Shown here: positions 45,240 through 56,113 of the stretch, piece by piece
Position numbering within the stretch: the first letter of the stretch is position 1
Layout of the letters: the number at the start of each line of letters is the position of its first letter
Source of the DNA: Cryptomeria japonica
Taxonomy: Eukaryota; Streptophyta; Pinopsida; Cupressales; Cupressaceae
NCBI RefSeq assembly: GCF_030272615.1
Contig: NC_081410.1
Coordinates: forward strand, 191,229,619-191,293,618
Length of the DNA stretch: 64,000 nucleotides
Reading direction: 5' to 3'
Made by a program: the position numbers and the translations under genes
The notes under the pieces: generated by a model
Told to the model about the DNA's origin: nothing
Database searches by the model: none
What the model saw: only the letters and a program-made list of their open reading frames with translations

Positions 45240-45620
45240 ATCCATGTGCTAAACATAGAGACTAGATGCATTATCTGATGATCTAGATGCGCTATAAGAA
45301 ATTCCTGATGTGCTAAGCTTCCTATGTTACACGCTAACTCAGAGTTTGAAAAATGCTTATGACTGGGAAAATTATGTGCTAATATGTCTCATTTAAGCGT
45401 TGTTGTTTGGACTCAAAGCGCTAAGTTATGCCCCTTATGCGTTATACTAATGCTCGAAAGAACTAATATGGTTACACAGAGCACTATAGAAATGTTTACC
45501 AGTTTGATAACTATTTGTGCGCTATTTTGACTTATGAAAGCGCCAAGTTCTGGTTTGCATGTGCTAGAATATGGTTGATATGCGCTAGGAGGTTGCTCCT
45601 ACACACTAAACTGCCCTAAT
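45240..45620. repeat. TGCGCTAA word array, block 1
   Basis: About fifteen copies of an 7-8-base word occur at irregular 15-40-bp spacing: TGCGCTA, TGTGCTA, TGCACTA, AGCGCTA, ACGCTAA and similar. The two commonest variants are exactly the two products of CpG deamination of TGCGCTA. Confidence 0.6.
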
Positions 45621-46429
45621 TGCTTTGTTGTTAACTGCTTTTAGAAATTTTCAACACTTGTTTGTTTTGATGGATGATTTTCTAAAAGTAACTTGAAAAC
45701 ACGACATAAAAAAAGTAACCAATTTTGCTTATGCTAATCAAATAGTTTATGTTCTACGAAGATGTGTTCAAATCCCCAATATTTTCACAGGTTTGGATAC
45801 AAGTAATACAAAATCAGATAGACTCTTTATTCAAGGGTCGTCAACAATACCATAGCCCACTAGTCTTGATACTCTATCAGCTCAAACAGTCGTGTCACCC
45901 CCTAGGGGGCGCCCATTTTTTTGCCTTTTTCCAAAAATTAACCCAAAGTGAATTGCTTCACAATTGAGTAATTATCTTGTGAGATATATGGTGAGTAATC
46001 TTGGAGGTGGATTCTTCCCCACCCTTGCACTATGATATTGAAGATGTTTGGATACTAACTCGACTCAAAGTTTCTATTTTTAAAGTTTTTAATCAGGTGT
46101 CCTAATCGGTCTTCAGTGATAAACTCCCTTGGGAGGCTTCCCAACCTTTAGAACAAAGGATTTACGTATCGTAAAGATACTAGGGGAAGACTAATCGCTA
46201 AAAAAAATTGTTGAAGGGACTTTCGTCAACCTCCACTTTTGATTATAGTCGGTTGGAACACTTGGCGACAAAGTTGTTTCCCACTTAGGTTGTTCCCCTC
46301 TCACCGACCATTTAAATGGCGCTCTAAGAGCAAATCGGGAGGGCAGACCTACTAAAGGATGTAAATGCTTGAAATGAATAAAACATAAGAGTGGTTTGGC
46401 TTTTTTATCACCCAATTAAGGGGAGATCA

Positions 46430-47010
46430 TATACCTTTCACTTTCGAGACAAGAAAAATAATGGTTCTTTTTAACCTTCAAGATAATGATTTTCTAATTT
46501 CTAGTTGGAGATTTTGCTCCAAAAAAATCATGGTGTTCTTTTTAACCTTTCATAGCAAAGTGTGTATTTCCAAAAAAAAACTTTGAATAGACCTGGTCAA
46601 CAAAGTAAATCGTGATTTGGTCAATAAAATTTAAAGTCGATAGGGGAAAATTTTCCCTCTTTGCTTTGCATAAAATAAAGATGAGGTTCTTTTACCTTTG
46701 CAAAAATAAATTCGATCCTTTTAAGCACCAAAGCAAGGTGAAGTTTGTTTTAACTTTGCTGAAAGTTAATTTGTTATGTTCTTTTTAAAGCCCCAAAGTG
46801 AAGTGTTTTTCTCTTTTCTAACTTGCAAGAAAGCAAAAGTAAATTTGTTGTTCTTTTTACCTTGCAATAAAGAAAGATTAAATTTCATTTTAAACACCAA
46901 AAAGAAGTCTCGGGTTCATTTTAAGCATCCCAAAATGAAAACATGAGGTTTATTTTACCTTGTACAAAAAGGGAGAGTGAATTCTTTTTAACTTCTTTTG
47001 AAAGAAACTA
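46430..47010. repeat. Degenerate TTCTTTTTAACCTT repeats
   Basis: Around ten versions of TTCTTTTTAACCTT, each followed by an A-rich part with AAAGCAAAGT or AAAATGAAA, at about 45-60-bp spacing. They alternate pyrimidine and purine tracts on one strand. Confidence 0.5.
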
Positions 47011-47089
47011 AAAAGATAAAACTTCTAAAATAACTCCTTCCCCTACACAAAAACATTAGAACCTGCATGAAATCTGTTAGCAAATCAAA

Positions 47090-47430
47090 TGTTAGTGTGG
47101 GCTTACACAAGCTTAAAATGATTTTCTTCAGTTACAAATTTTTCTTCTCTGTTAACTCTATGCACTACATTGTTACACCAATGCGCTACAGAAAGACACA
47201 AACACGCTACAAAATAGACCCTATGCACTAAGCTGATCACTAGATGCACTAAACTAGTTTCTTAATGTGCTATGATTTTACAGTTGTCAATCAGGAGTGT
47301 TATGCACTAACTTAAGTTCTCAAGGTGCTAATGTTAAGGTTTAATGCGCTAAACAGTGAGCAAGATGCGCTAGCAAATGGTTTTAAAGTACTAAAAGAAG
47401 GCTCCAACATGCTAAGTTGGTCTTTTCACA
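47090..47430. repeat. TGCGCTAA word array, block 2
   Basis: About twelve copies, for example ATGCACTAAGC, GATGCACTAAAC, ATGCGCTAAAC, GATGCGCTAGC, in the same orientation as block 1. Confidence 0.6.
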
Positions 47431-47480
47431 TATCTGTAATATCACTCCTACATCAAAAATGATATGTTTTATGGGGTTAT

Positions 47481-47498
47481 GCCCCACGGTGGGTGCCA
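47481..47498 (-). promoter_or_regulatory. Primer-binding site of element X
   Basis: TGGCACCCACCGTGGGGC on the minus strand, five bases after the end of the 5' LTR. The TGG start fits pairing with a tRNA CCA end. Confidence 0.75.
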
Positions 47499-47502
47499 AA
47501 AA

Positions 47503-48972
47503 TGTAAGTGGGAAAAGTGGTGCAAAGAAACGGAAATTTTGGTCTCAAAAGGGTCCACACACCAATGGGACTCTTGGTGCAAGTTATGGAGCTATATTGA
47601 ATAGCTCAACTCCCCAAGAGATGTTCCATTGTTCTCTATCTCACAGGATCCCTCAAGTCAATGCCTTTACTCTCATATCACTGAGCAAAGTGACTTCAAG
47701 AATGACAACTCCAAGAATGAGGGATGTTTGATCAATTAATATGAATGCATTCCTAGTTATACATGATATTAAATCTAATATGATTTAAAATAGCATGGAT
47801 ATGATGATAAGATAAAATATTAGTAAAAAATATCCTAACATGATATAGAAGTCTAATATGAGAAGGCTATGATAATGGAAATGCTTCTTAAAATGCTTAT
47901 TAAGATTATTTCTATTCAAAGAGAGGCTAAATGCTTGATTTAAAAATGATTATGGACTAGATGCATGAAATTTGGATACTTAGTAAAATGGCTATAAGTT
48001 TGATACTAAAGACTTGGATATAAAAATGAAGAATGAGAGCTCTATTTATAGGAAAAATAGGGCAATGGATGGTCAAGATTGGATAATCTTAACAAGGGCT
48101 AGGATTGAAAGTTCTCAATCCATTTTTAAAATTATCACCAATGAAATGGTGACAATTATCAACAAAATACTACTTGAGAGGAGATGTAAGAAGCATTAAA
48201 TGCTTGAGAAGACATGATGGTTACCTTAGGAGGTAAGGGTTAAGGTTAGGCTAAGGTTATCCATTGGATAAAGCTTTTACCCAAAGGATAAACTCATGTG
48301 AAAGGGTTAAAGGGATAACCATGGTCAAAGGGTTGAATGCTTGATGAGACCCTTGGGTTAGATGAGGGTTGAGTTAGAGAGAAAGTCTCTAATCATGCAA
48401 GAAGGTTGAGTTAACCATTAATGGTTAGGAAGACTTTAAAGGTTAACTTGTTGAAGACATAAAGCCTTTAATGGTTTTCAAAGACTTTAAGGGTTTGAGA
48501 AGTGACTTCTCTTGCTTAGGGATGTGACAATATTTAGGAGATGGACTAGGATAATTTAGAAGTGATTAGAATAATCTAGAAGGGGGTTTAGAGAGGCAAG
48601 TGGGAGATGTAGGATTTTGCAAGTGGATGGAGGGGAATTTTAATTAAAATAAATTACTTTATTTCAACAAAAATAGATGCAACTTACATAAATACAAGTG
48701 GGGGATTAAAATAAATAAATTAGATTTATTTATTTGCAAGGATTAATTTAATTAAATGTAAATTTAATTAAAAGGGGAGAAAGGGGAATTAATTAAATAA
48801 ATTGATTTATTGAATTAAAGGTTATGAAAGGTTTAGGTGAATTTAATTAAATAAATTAAGTAATTCATTTAATTAAATAGATGAATGTGAATAATTTAAT
48901 TAAATAGAGAAATGAGGTTAAAATGAATATTAAATATTCACTTAGGAAAGTGGTCATTTTTATACGTCTATA
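47503..48972 (-). repeat. 5' LTR of element X
   Basis: Starts TGTAAGTGGG and ends GTCTATA on the plus strand; matches 25281-26765. The terminal CA has become TA. The target duplication ATAGG follows at 48973-48977. Confidence 0.92.
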
Positions 48973-49005
48973 ATAGGCACTTGTGCATAAAAGTGAAGTG
49001 CATCT

Positions 49006-50192
49006 TGTAGTGTAATAAAATCATGACCCTCTCAATTTGTGACCATATTAGGGTCCTCATGCATGCGATTCAAATCTCTAAGCTAGATTGGAGACTGGAG
49101 ACTTGCTTGGCACGTGAAACTGCATCTTGTTTGCCCTCCACATTGCCTACTGCATCCTATCCTGCAAAAAAGGGCAGGATAGGGGCATGACACCCCTGTC
49201 CCCCCTAGGAAAGGGTGTGGCATCCCTGTCCCTTGCCCCAGGACCCTTTTCAAATGTGCTTTGGAGGTTGCACATTGAGCGGGAAGACTCCCCTAGTGTC
49301 GGCCTGCGACGAAAAATCAGTCAATTAAACCTAATTGGCAAGTATATAAGTTGCATTTTTCCTCTCATTTGTAAAATGTGGAAATAAGGTAGATGAGTAG
49401 GAAGTTTACATGAGATCACGCATTCAAGCATTCAAGCATTCCTTTCCAGAATTGAGCATTCTCAAGTCTCCTTTCAAGGCTAGGTGTTGCATTCAAGTCA
49501 AGGATTCAACCATTGAAGAGGAGATTCATTCCAACATTCAATTCCACACAAGCCAATCTATCTACATTCCTATCACAACCTCCCTTGAGGTGACTTACAT
49601 TTCAGTCTTTCATTTACATTTACTTGCAAGTACTTTCTTTCATCATTTAGTTAATTCCAAAACTGGGGTTTGACCTGAAGGCAAACCCCCAATCCCAACA
49701 CCTTTTCCTCTCTTTTATGTGTATAGGTTGCAAGTGTGCAGTTGTCCTTTCGAATTTGGGCTCCATTTACAAAGGCATAATACGCCTTTTTCGTTTCACG
49801 AATTTTTTGGAGGACCGTGTACATTCCCGCCACGGTCCGAGCAACTTTTCCTCAAATTCACAGGGCGGCTTCATCTCGACATATTATTGCCAGATCCAGG
49901 TGTACAACTTCATCCAATGCTTGTATCTCAAGTTATAATCAGATCTTTGTCACTTTTACACCAGATCATAACTACACGATTCAATCAATTCAAATCTCAA
50001 TCTCAGAAGAGGGGATTCACTTATCATCATTCAGAATTCAATCTCTTGAATATAGTGTATCTTCCCCCCTCTTCCAATGTAATGCAGAAAATGTGTTTGA
50101 AGAGAAACCCGAAGTGAAACTTTTATCTCTCCTTGAAGGGAAGAAAAGCTTTCCTCTAGATCTCATTCATTCACCATTTTCCCAGCATTACA
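49006..50192 (+). repeat. 5' LTR of element 2
   Basis: Begins TGTAGTGTAATAAAATC and ends GCATTACA before the primer site. TATATAAG lies at 49343-49350. A perfect 8-bp-stem hairpin lies at 49812-49838. Confidence 0.78.
49812..49838 (+). promoter_or_regulatory. Hairpin GGACCGTG..CACGGTCC in LTR
   Basis: An 8-bp perfect stem with an 11-base loop (TACATTCCCGC). A second copy with one loop change is at 50899-50925 in the leader. Element 1 has weakened forms near 10134 and 11225. Function unknown; RNA packaging or dimerisation is possible. Confidence 0.5.
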
Positions 50193-50211
50193 TTTTGGTG
50201 AACCCGACATC
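50193..50211 (+). promoter_or_regulatory. Primer-binding site of element 2
   Basis: TTTTGGTGAACCCGACATC directly after the LTR, as in element 1. Confidence 0.6.
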
Positions 50212-51308
50212 TTACATGATTTATTCTAAAAATCATTGCATATTTTTCAGTTACAAGTTTCATTTCTCTACAAACTTAGTGGTTACTCCATTCAAAACCC
50301 TAGTTTTAAAAATTGAAATTGAACTTGTGTTTTGCAAAAATTGCTTGTTATTGTCTTAGATCTGAAAATTGCTTTGTTTGTCAAATTCAATTTCTTCATT
50401 GCCTTGTTCAATTTGCAAATCAAATTCACAAAATTAAGAGGTTAATTGTCAAAACCCTAATTTTTAAACATCATTTTGAAATTGGGCAAAAATTGAATTT
50501 CAATTTAATTTTAAGATTTGTGATTGTTTTTTAGATTTGCCTTCATGCCTACAATTCAATTTTTTCAATTTCCCTCCTTTTTCAAAATTTCAAAAATTAA
50601 GGAGTTAGGTTATAAGACCCTAATTTTTAAATTTCATTGGATTTTGTACAAATTGCAGTCACTTTCATTCAAATTCAAGTTTCTAAAACATTCTCCAAGG
50701 TGTCCTTATCCATTAGCTTTGGCCCTTTTCAAATTTTCAATCCAATTCTTCATTTTTTCCAAAACCCTAATAGGGTCCTATTTCCACATTTGAACCTTCA
50801 TTTCACCTATCTTAGAATCGTAAAATCCACCAATTTTGGGGGATTAGCTTTAAGATCATCGTAATATTCATCCCTGAAAATTTCAAAAAAAATTGATCGG
50901 ACCGTGTGCATTCCCGCCACGGTCCTCATCTTTTTTCCCAAAATTTTGGGAGACTGTTATGACTATATTTAATAGCCCAAATCCAGAAGATTGGCCTCTC
51001 TTGTCGATTTTTGATCCCTTTAGCATAAAAAATACCTCCAAAATTCAACATTTTCAATTTCAAGAAAATTTTTAAAATTAAGAGGTTAATTATACTCTGC
51101 CTTGATTTTAAAAATTCTAATTTTAAAATTAAGTGGTATCCCCTTGGACCTAATTTTAAAATTCCAATTTCCTTTCAATTTTGGAAATTGTGTCATCTTC
51201 TTCTTCCATCAAAGTTCAAATTGTTTAATCATTATTTTCTTAAATTTTGCATTAATCAATTTTGCAAGCTTTGTTACAAATTCAAAATTTCAATTTTTCC
51301 TCTAGTGC
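50212..51308 (+). other. Non-coding leader of element 2
   Basis: AT-rich, with AAACCCTAATTTT phrases and the second hairpin (50899-50925). Nothing else is seen before gag ATG 51309. Confidence 0.6.
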
Positions 51309-54300
51309 ATGAGTTTCACCACTATTAGTCCTACCTACAGTATCCCCATTAGACGAAGCATTATAATTAAGGCTTCCCAAGGTTTAATTCCCAAGGAGAT
51401 GGAGCATAATTTGGGTGACTTCTTTAATGAGAATAATGCTAATTCTTCTCATCCTAATCATCTTCCTATCTATCCAATTGATGACTCCCATGATGAAGAA
51501 GAAGCCTTGACTAGAGTTTCCATAGACCAACTTTCAAAATTTGACAATCAATTTGATAACTTTCAATAATGGATGTCCCAAGAGTACCCTAATAGTGAAG
51601 CTCTTCCATTAATTGAAGGCCTTAAACGTATTATTTAAAGTGATAAGAATGAAATTGATATATTGCATGGCATTGCTCATATTGTTGATTCTAATGTCAT
51701 GCCTATCACGAGTTGTGCTGAGAACTTAGGTTATTTGTAACCTTCAAATCAAATCAATTCTTCTATTCCTTTGACTACTTCAATGGTTAGTGTTCCCACT
51801 TTCACTTCAAACATCATGGATACATCAACTCAAAATTTAATTCTTACAACCATTGGTCATGGGGGAAATCCCTCTTCTTCATCTAATCCTCCATCTTTAC
51901 CTATGTCTTCCATAAGTATTCATGTTATCCCTCAACCAATCAATATTGATACAAGGGGGCAATTCATTCAACAATTTTGTTCCTCCTTTAAGTGTCTCAT
52001 TTCCTACTCAATCATCACCCATGCCTACTTATCATAATATCCTAGCACCACCTTATTCTCAATCCATGTCTTCCTTCAATACCATCACACCACCTTCTCA
52101 ATCAAACATGTCTAACATCAATTCTTTTACCGAAGCAACCATTAACAATCTTTCTCAAATTGTGTCTTCCTTACAACAACAAATTTCTTCTATGAGTCAA
52201 TCCAAGTTTAGAGTGCCCACCTTTGATGTTGCGAGCCCACTTTCCCTTGATATTGTTTAAGCCATGCCACCTAAGCATGTTGAGGTCCCACAATTGGAAC
52301 TCTATAATGGAAAAGGTGATCCTCTTACACATCTCAAAACATTTCAAACCTTGTGTACTGATTTTGCTTATGATCAAAGATTGCTTGCAAAATTGTTTAT
52401 AAGAACATTAAGAGATAAGGCTTTACAATGGTATTACTCTTTGTCTTCTTATTTCATCACTTCTTTTCAACAACTAGAAAATGCTTTCATCCAATAATTC
52501 CAAAATAAAATTGGTCCCAAAATAACTTTGACTTATTTAATGCATTGTAAACAAGGTGTTAAAGAAAAAGTGATTGATTTCATTGGTAGATATAAGCATT
52601 TGTGTGCTCAAATTTGTTTTTATGTACCTAATAATGATATTCAATGCATTTTCATTTCTAATTTGCAAAAAGATATCAAGGAAAAGATTCTTTTGTCTGA
52701 TTTTACTTCCTTTCCGTAGTTGTGCGCAACACTCCACAATTATCAACTGGATGTGAGTCAAATGGAGCAATCCACTCCTATGGCTCCAAGTGATAAAGGG
52801 AAGAATATTCAAAAACAATTTCTGAAGTTCAAACCAACAAAAAGCCTCATCAAGTTCAATGATACAATCAACAACAAGAATGTGAATGCTACAATTGGTT
52901 TGCCTTCTATTGCTAAATTTTTCAAAAGAGAAAGACAATTTACTCATTTGAATGAATCTTTACATAGTATTATGTCTCAGTTGTTGCAAATAAATGTTAT
53001 CAAACTTCCTCCTATAAAACAAATTGATCCTTCTAAACTTGCATCCCCTTATTTTAATAACAATTCCTTTTGTCAATTTCATCATCAACCTGGTCATGAT
53101 ACTGAGAAATGTTTCACATTGAAAAATAAGATTCAAGATTTGATTGATAACAATACTATATCTGTGGCAGGTGTGAATGATAAAGGGAATGAATTAGTAG
53201 ATTCTCCTAATCAAAATCTTAAATTTTTTACTGATCCCTTGCCTTCTCATACCTCTAATGTAATTGAGACTCAGTATACTTCCTTCTCGTCTGAGGAATT
53301 CACTTCCATGGCTCCAAATTTGGTGAACATGGTAGAGAAACAAAATACACCTAAGGATCCTTGTATTACATTTGACCCTAGTGATACCATTAGAGCACCC
53401 AATGGTCTTTTATACATAGTTGTGAAGGTTAAGGATATCCCTTGCCGTGGCGCTCTTTTTTATCCTTCTTGCATGGTTAACATCATCACTAAGGAGTATC
53501 TTTTCACTTTACGATTGCATAAACCAATATATGATGCCTCTAATGTAGTTGTGAAGTTATTTTATGGCTTCTCTTGTCCTACCATTGGCTCTATCACCCT
53601 TCCTTTTGAAGTTCACACTAAATCCATGGATGTTGACTTTGTTATCATACACTCTTCCAAGCGATTCCATGTGAAGTTGGGCTATCCTTGGCTATCTTCC
53701 ATGAAGGCTATTGCTTCTCCAATCCACAAGTGTCTAAAATTTCCTCACAATGGAGAAATCATAACCGTGAAACATATCTTATTTTATACATCCAAAAGAA
53801 GCCCTAGTCTTCCTATTGATTTCTTTTGGCCTAAACAATTTCAATCTCTTCCATCAAGGAGCAATGCTCTTTTTCAATCTTATCAAAAATGGAAGAAAGA
53901 TATGATCTTATCTTTAAGTCAACCTATATCTCCAACAATTGACATTCCTATCATACTTGAAGATGAAGTTCTTCCCCTCACAGATTGAACTAATCTCCCT
54001 CCTAAGGAAGATATTCACCCTATTCCTATGGATGTAACTATACCTTCTCCTGAGAGGGACACTAATATTCCTCCTAAGGTTAGACCTATACCTCCTCCTC
54101 ATGATGGACCTAGTCTTCTTCCTACACCTAACATTCCTCCTTTATATGGTGCAGTACCACCTCCTTCCTCTTATCAAGAGAAGAGGCCTACTTCTCCTCT
54201 TGTTCAACCTAAAAGACCTCAACCCAAACCTTCAACTATCAAGGAGAAAAACATTCCTACTTTTTCAAGTGTTTCTCCTTCTTCTCAGCCTTCCACTAAG

Positions 54301-54777
54301 ACTCGATGGAATCGTTGTGCAAGAGAACGTCGATGAAGACGCTGTGTTTGAGCTCATGAAGTTGTCCCTCAAAATACTCAATCTCCTAAAACTCCAACAG
54401 TTGACATGATTCCCTTTTCTCCTAAGCAAGATGTTCAACCTACATTTCCAAAGCATACGTTGCACAAAACATGTGATGGTTTTACTCCTATTTGTGTTCT
54501 TGCTCCTCTTTCTCTAAAATTTGATGAAGAAATGGGTGAAAATGTTATTCATGATGACAATACAACTCCTAAAGCTTTAAATAGTGAGTATGAATATGTT
54601 GATGTGGACAAAAATTTATCAACTAGATTTTCACAAACACTAATCCTAGCTCCTAGAATTGAACAAAGTGAATTGCCACATGAGCAGAGTCCTTGTTTGG
54701 ATCTTGTGATAGCTCCATATGTTGTGCTCAATGTCGCTCCTCTGGCATGTTTCTCACCTTCCATAAATAGTGATTAA
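51309..54777 (+). pseudogene. gag-protease pseudogene of element 2
   Basis: The frame starts at ATG 51309 and ends at about 54777. In order: N-terminal acidic and Ser/Pro-rich region; Gag core at about 52270-52740 (LELYNGKGDPLTHLK, TLRDKALQWYYSL, FIGRYKHLCAQICFYVPNN); a CX2HX4HX4C knuckle at 53071-53112 (CQFHHQPGHDTEKC); a retropepsin-like part at about 53410-53770, where the catalytic position reads FYPSCMVNII (Asp lost; element 1 keeps FDPS) followed by LGYPWLSSMKAI; a Pro-rich linker (54028-54300); and an acidic tail. A 422-codon stretch (52720-53988) is fully open, the longest frame in the window. Premature stops at 52258, 52495 and 52717 and several elsewhere, plus shifts near 51990 and 54330, make the whole inactive. 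Confidence 0.78.
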
Positions 54778-55553
54778 CAAGATCGGGAGGCGGATATCGT
54801 ACTAGATTAGCAATATTAGCACCGTAGATCTTTTCTCTCTCTCTCTCTCTTGCTCTTTTGCGACCATTCTTCTATGTGTATCCTTGTTCTTCTATTTTTC
54901 CTCAATGTCTACTTGAGGATGATGCAAAGCATTGAGATCTCTTTTGGTCTCTTTCATGTTGACTCGAAAGACATTCTCTCTTCCTTTCTTTCAAGGTAGA
55001 GTCCTTCTTTGGGGAATGACGATTATTATATGCATATACATACATGAGTTACCATTCAACATACGAACCTCGAGGAAAGCGAAACTACCTCATGCCTTCG
55101 TGTTTTGTGTTCATTATCCTTGGGTTTATTGCTCACTTGGGGGCTAAATCCTTACGATAATGTGCTCCATCTCTTCTCTCTCTCTTGGGTGTATCCTACC
55201 TTAAAAAAAATTCTCTCGATAAGGCATGCATGATCACTTTAATGTGGGGGCATACACTCCACCCATATCTTCCTTTTTGATACTTAGAATTATTTAGTGA
55301 ACTTGGCTTTGCTTCATAATCTTGGTATCTTTTTTATGACTCATAATGAGGGGAACCTCGCTACTTTCAGTCATGGTTTCCCCTTCTTGATCTTCCCTTT
55401 TACTTTGTCAATCAATGTCGTAAGATCCTAAGTCCACTAGGGGCTTGGTGCATCTTGCCTCTTTGACATGGTATAAGTCTTTCATTCTTGTTTCCTTGTA
55501 CTTTACCAGTAGTATTGGCATACGTTTATACTCTTGCTAAATTGGAGGCTAAA
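54778..55553 (+). other. 3' non-coding part of element 2
   Basis: Matches 15076-15846 of element 1, with the CT microsatellite at about 54834-54850 and the polypurine tract AAATTGGAGGCTAAA before 55554. No gene. Confidence 0.65.
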
Positions 55554-56113
55554 TGTAGTATCATAAAATTGTGACCCTTTCAACTTGCAACCACATTAAG
55601 GTCCTCACATACATGATTTGAATCCCTAAGCTAGATCAAAGATTGGAAACTTGCTCGGCACCTAAAATTGCATCTTGCTTGCCCTCTGCATTACCTAACC
55701 TGCATCTTGTCCTACAAAAAAGGGCAGGATAGGGGCGTGGCGTACTTGTCCTCTACCCCATTTTGGGGTAGGACCCTTTTCAAATTATTCTTTGGAGGTT
55801 TCACATTGAGCAGGAAGACTCCCTCGGTGTCATCCTGCAACGAAAAATCAGTCAATTAAACCTAATTGATAAGTATATAAGTTGCATTTGTCCTCTCATT
55901 TGCAAAAAGTGAAAATAAGGTGGATGAGTAGGAATTTTACATGAGATCACACATTTGAGAATTCAAGTATTTGAGCATTCCTTTCCAACATTGAGAATTC
56001 TCAAGTCTCCATTCAAGGCTAGGTGTTGCATTCAAGTCAATGATTCAACCATTGAAGAGGAGATTTATTCCAACATTCAATTCCATACAAACCAATCTAT
56101 CTACATTCCTATC
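55554..56113 (+). repeat. Truncated 3' LTR of element 2
   Basis: Begins TGTAGTATCATAAAATTG and shares CCCCATTTTGGGG with the 3' LTR of element 1, which both 5' LTRs lack. It ends after CTACATTCCTATC, about 30 bases further along the LTR than in element 1; the rest is missing. Confidence 0.8.

Larger units (their letters stand above)
45220..47480 (-). other. Repeat-rich leader of element X
   Basis: No gene. It has two blocks of dispersed TGCGCTAA-like words (45240-45620 and 47090-47430) on either side of a block rich in GTTCTTTTTAACCTT phrases (46430-47010). The part at 46115-46420 is more GC-rich, with TTGGGAGGCTTCCCAA-like inverted sequence near 46130. Confidence 0.7.
25281..48972 (-). mobile_element. 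Ty3/gypsy Tat-like LTR retrotransposon, element X
   Basis: A 23.7-kb element including an 8.1-kb LINE insertion, so about 15.6 kb by itself. LTRs lie at 25281-26765 (3') and 47503-48972 (5'). The target duplication is ATAGG (25276-25280 and 48973-48977), and copy A shows the unoccupied site GAGAAATAAGCACTT. Reading the minus strand from 48972 the order is LTR, primer site, long repeat-rich leader, gag, protease, G-patch-like segment, reverse transcriptase, RNase H, a second RNase H, integrase, long 3' non-coding region, polypurine tract, LTR. The second (plant/archaeal-type) RNase H before integrase marks the Tat lineage. All frames carry stops or shifts, so it is inactive. Confidence 0.92.
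49006..56113 (+). mobile_element. Gag-only LTR retrotransposon, element 2 (duplicate of element 1)
   Basis: A 7.1-kb element with the same structure as element 1: 5' LTR 49006-50192, primer site, leader, gag-protease frame, polypurine tract, truncated 3' LTR 55554-56113. The 28 bases before it (48978-49005, CACTTGTGC..GTGCATC) equal those before element 1, so both sit at the same original site and were copied together. It lacks RT, RNase H and integrase. Its reading frame is better kept than that of element 1. Confidence 0.82.

Noticed and set aside
45240-47430. CRISPR-like array from the repeated words
   Set aside because: Words are 7-8 bases, spacers are irregular, and the setting is a plant retrotransposon leader.
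49006-56113. Element 2 as an independent insertion of the element 1 family
   Set aside because: Shared upstream flank and position-specific LTR variants show that it was copied with its surroundings.
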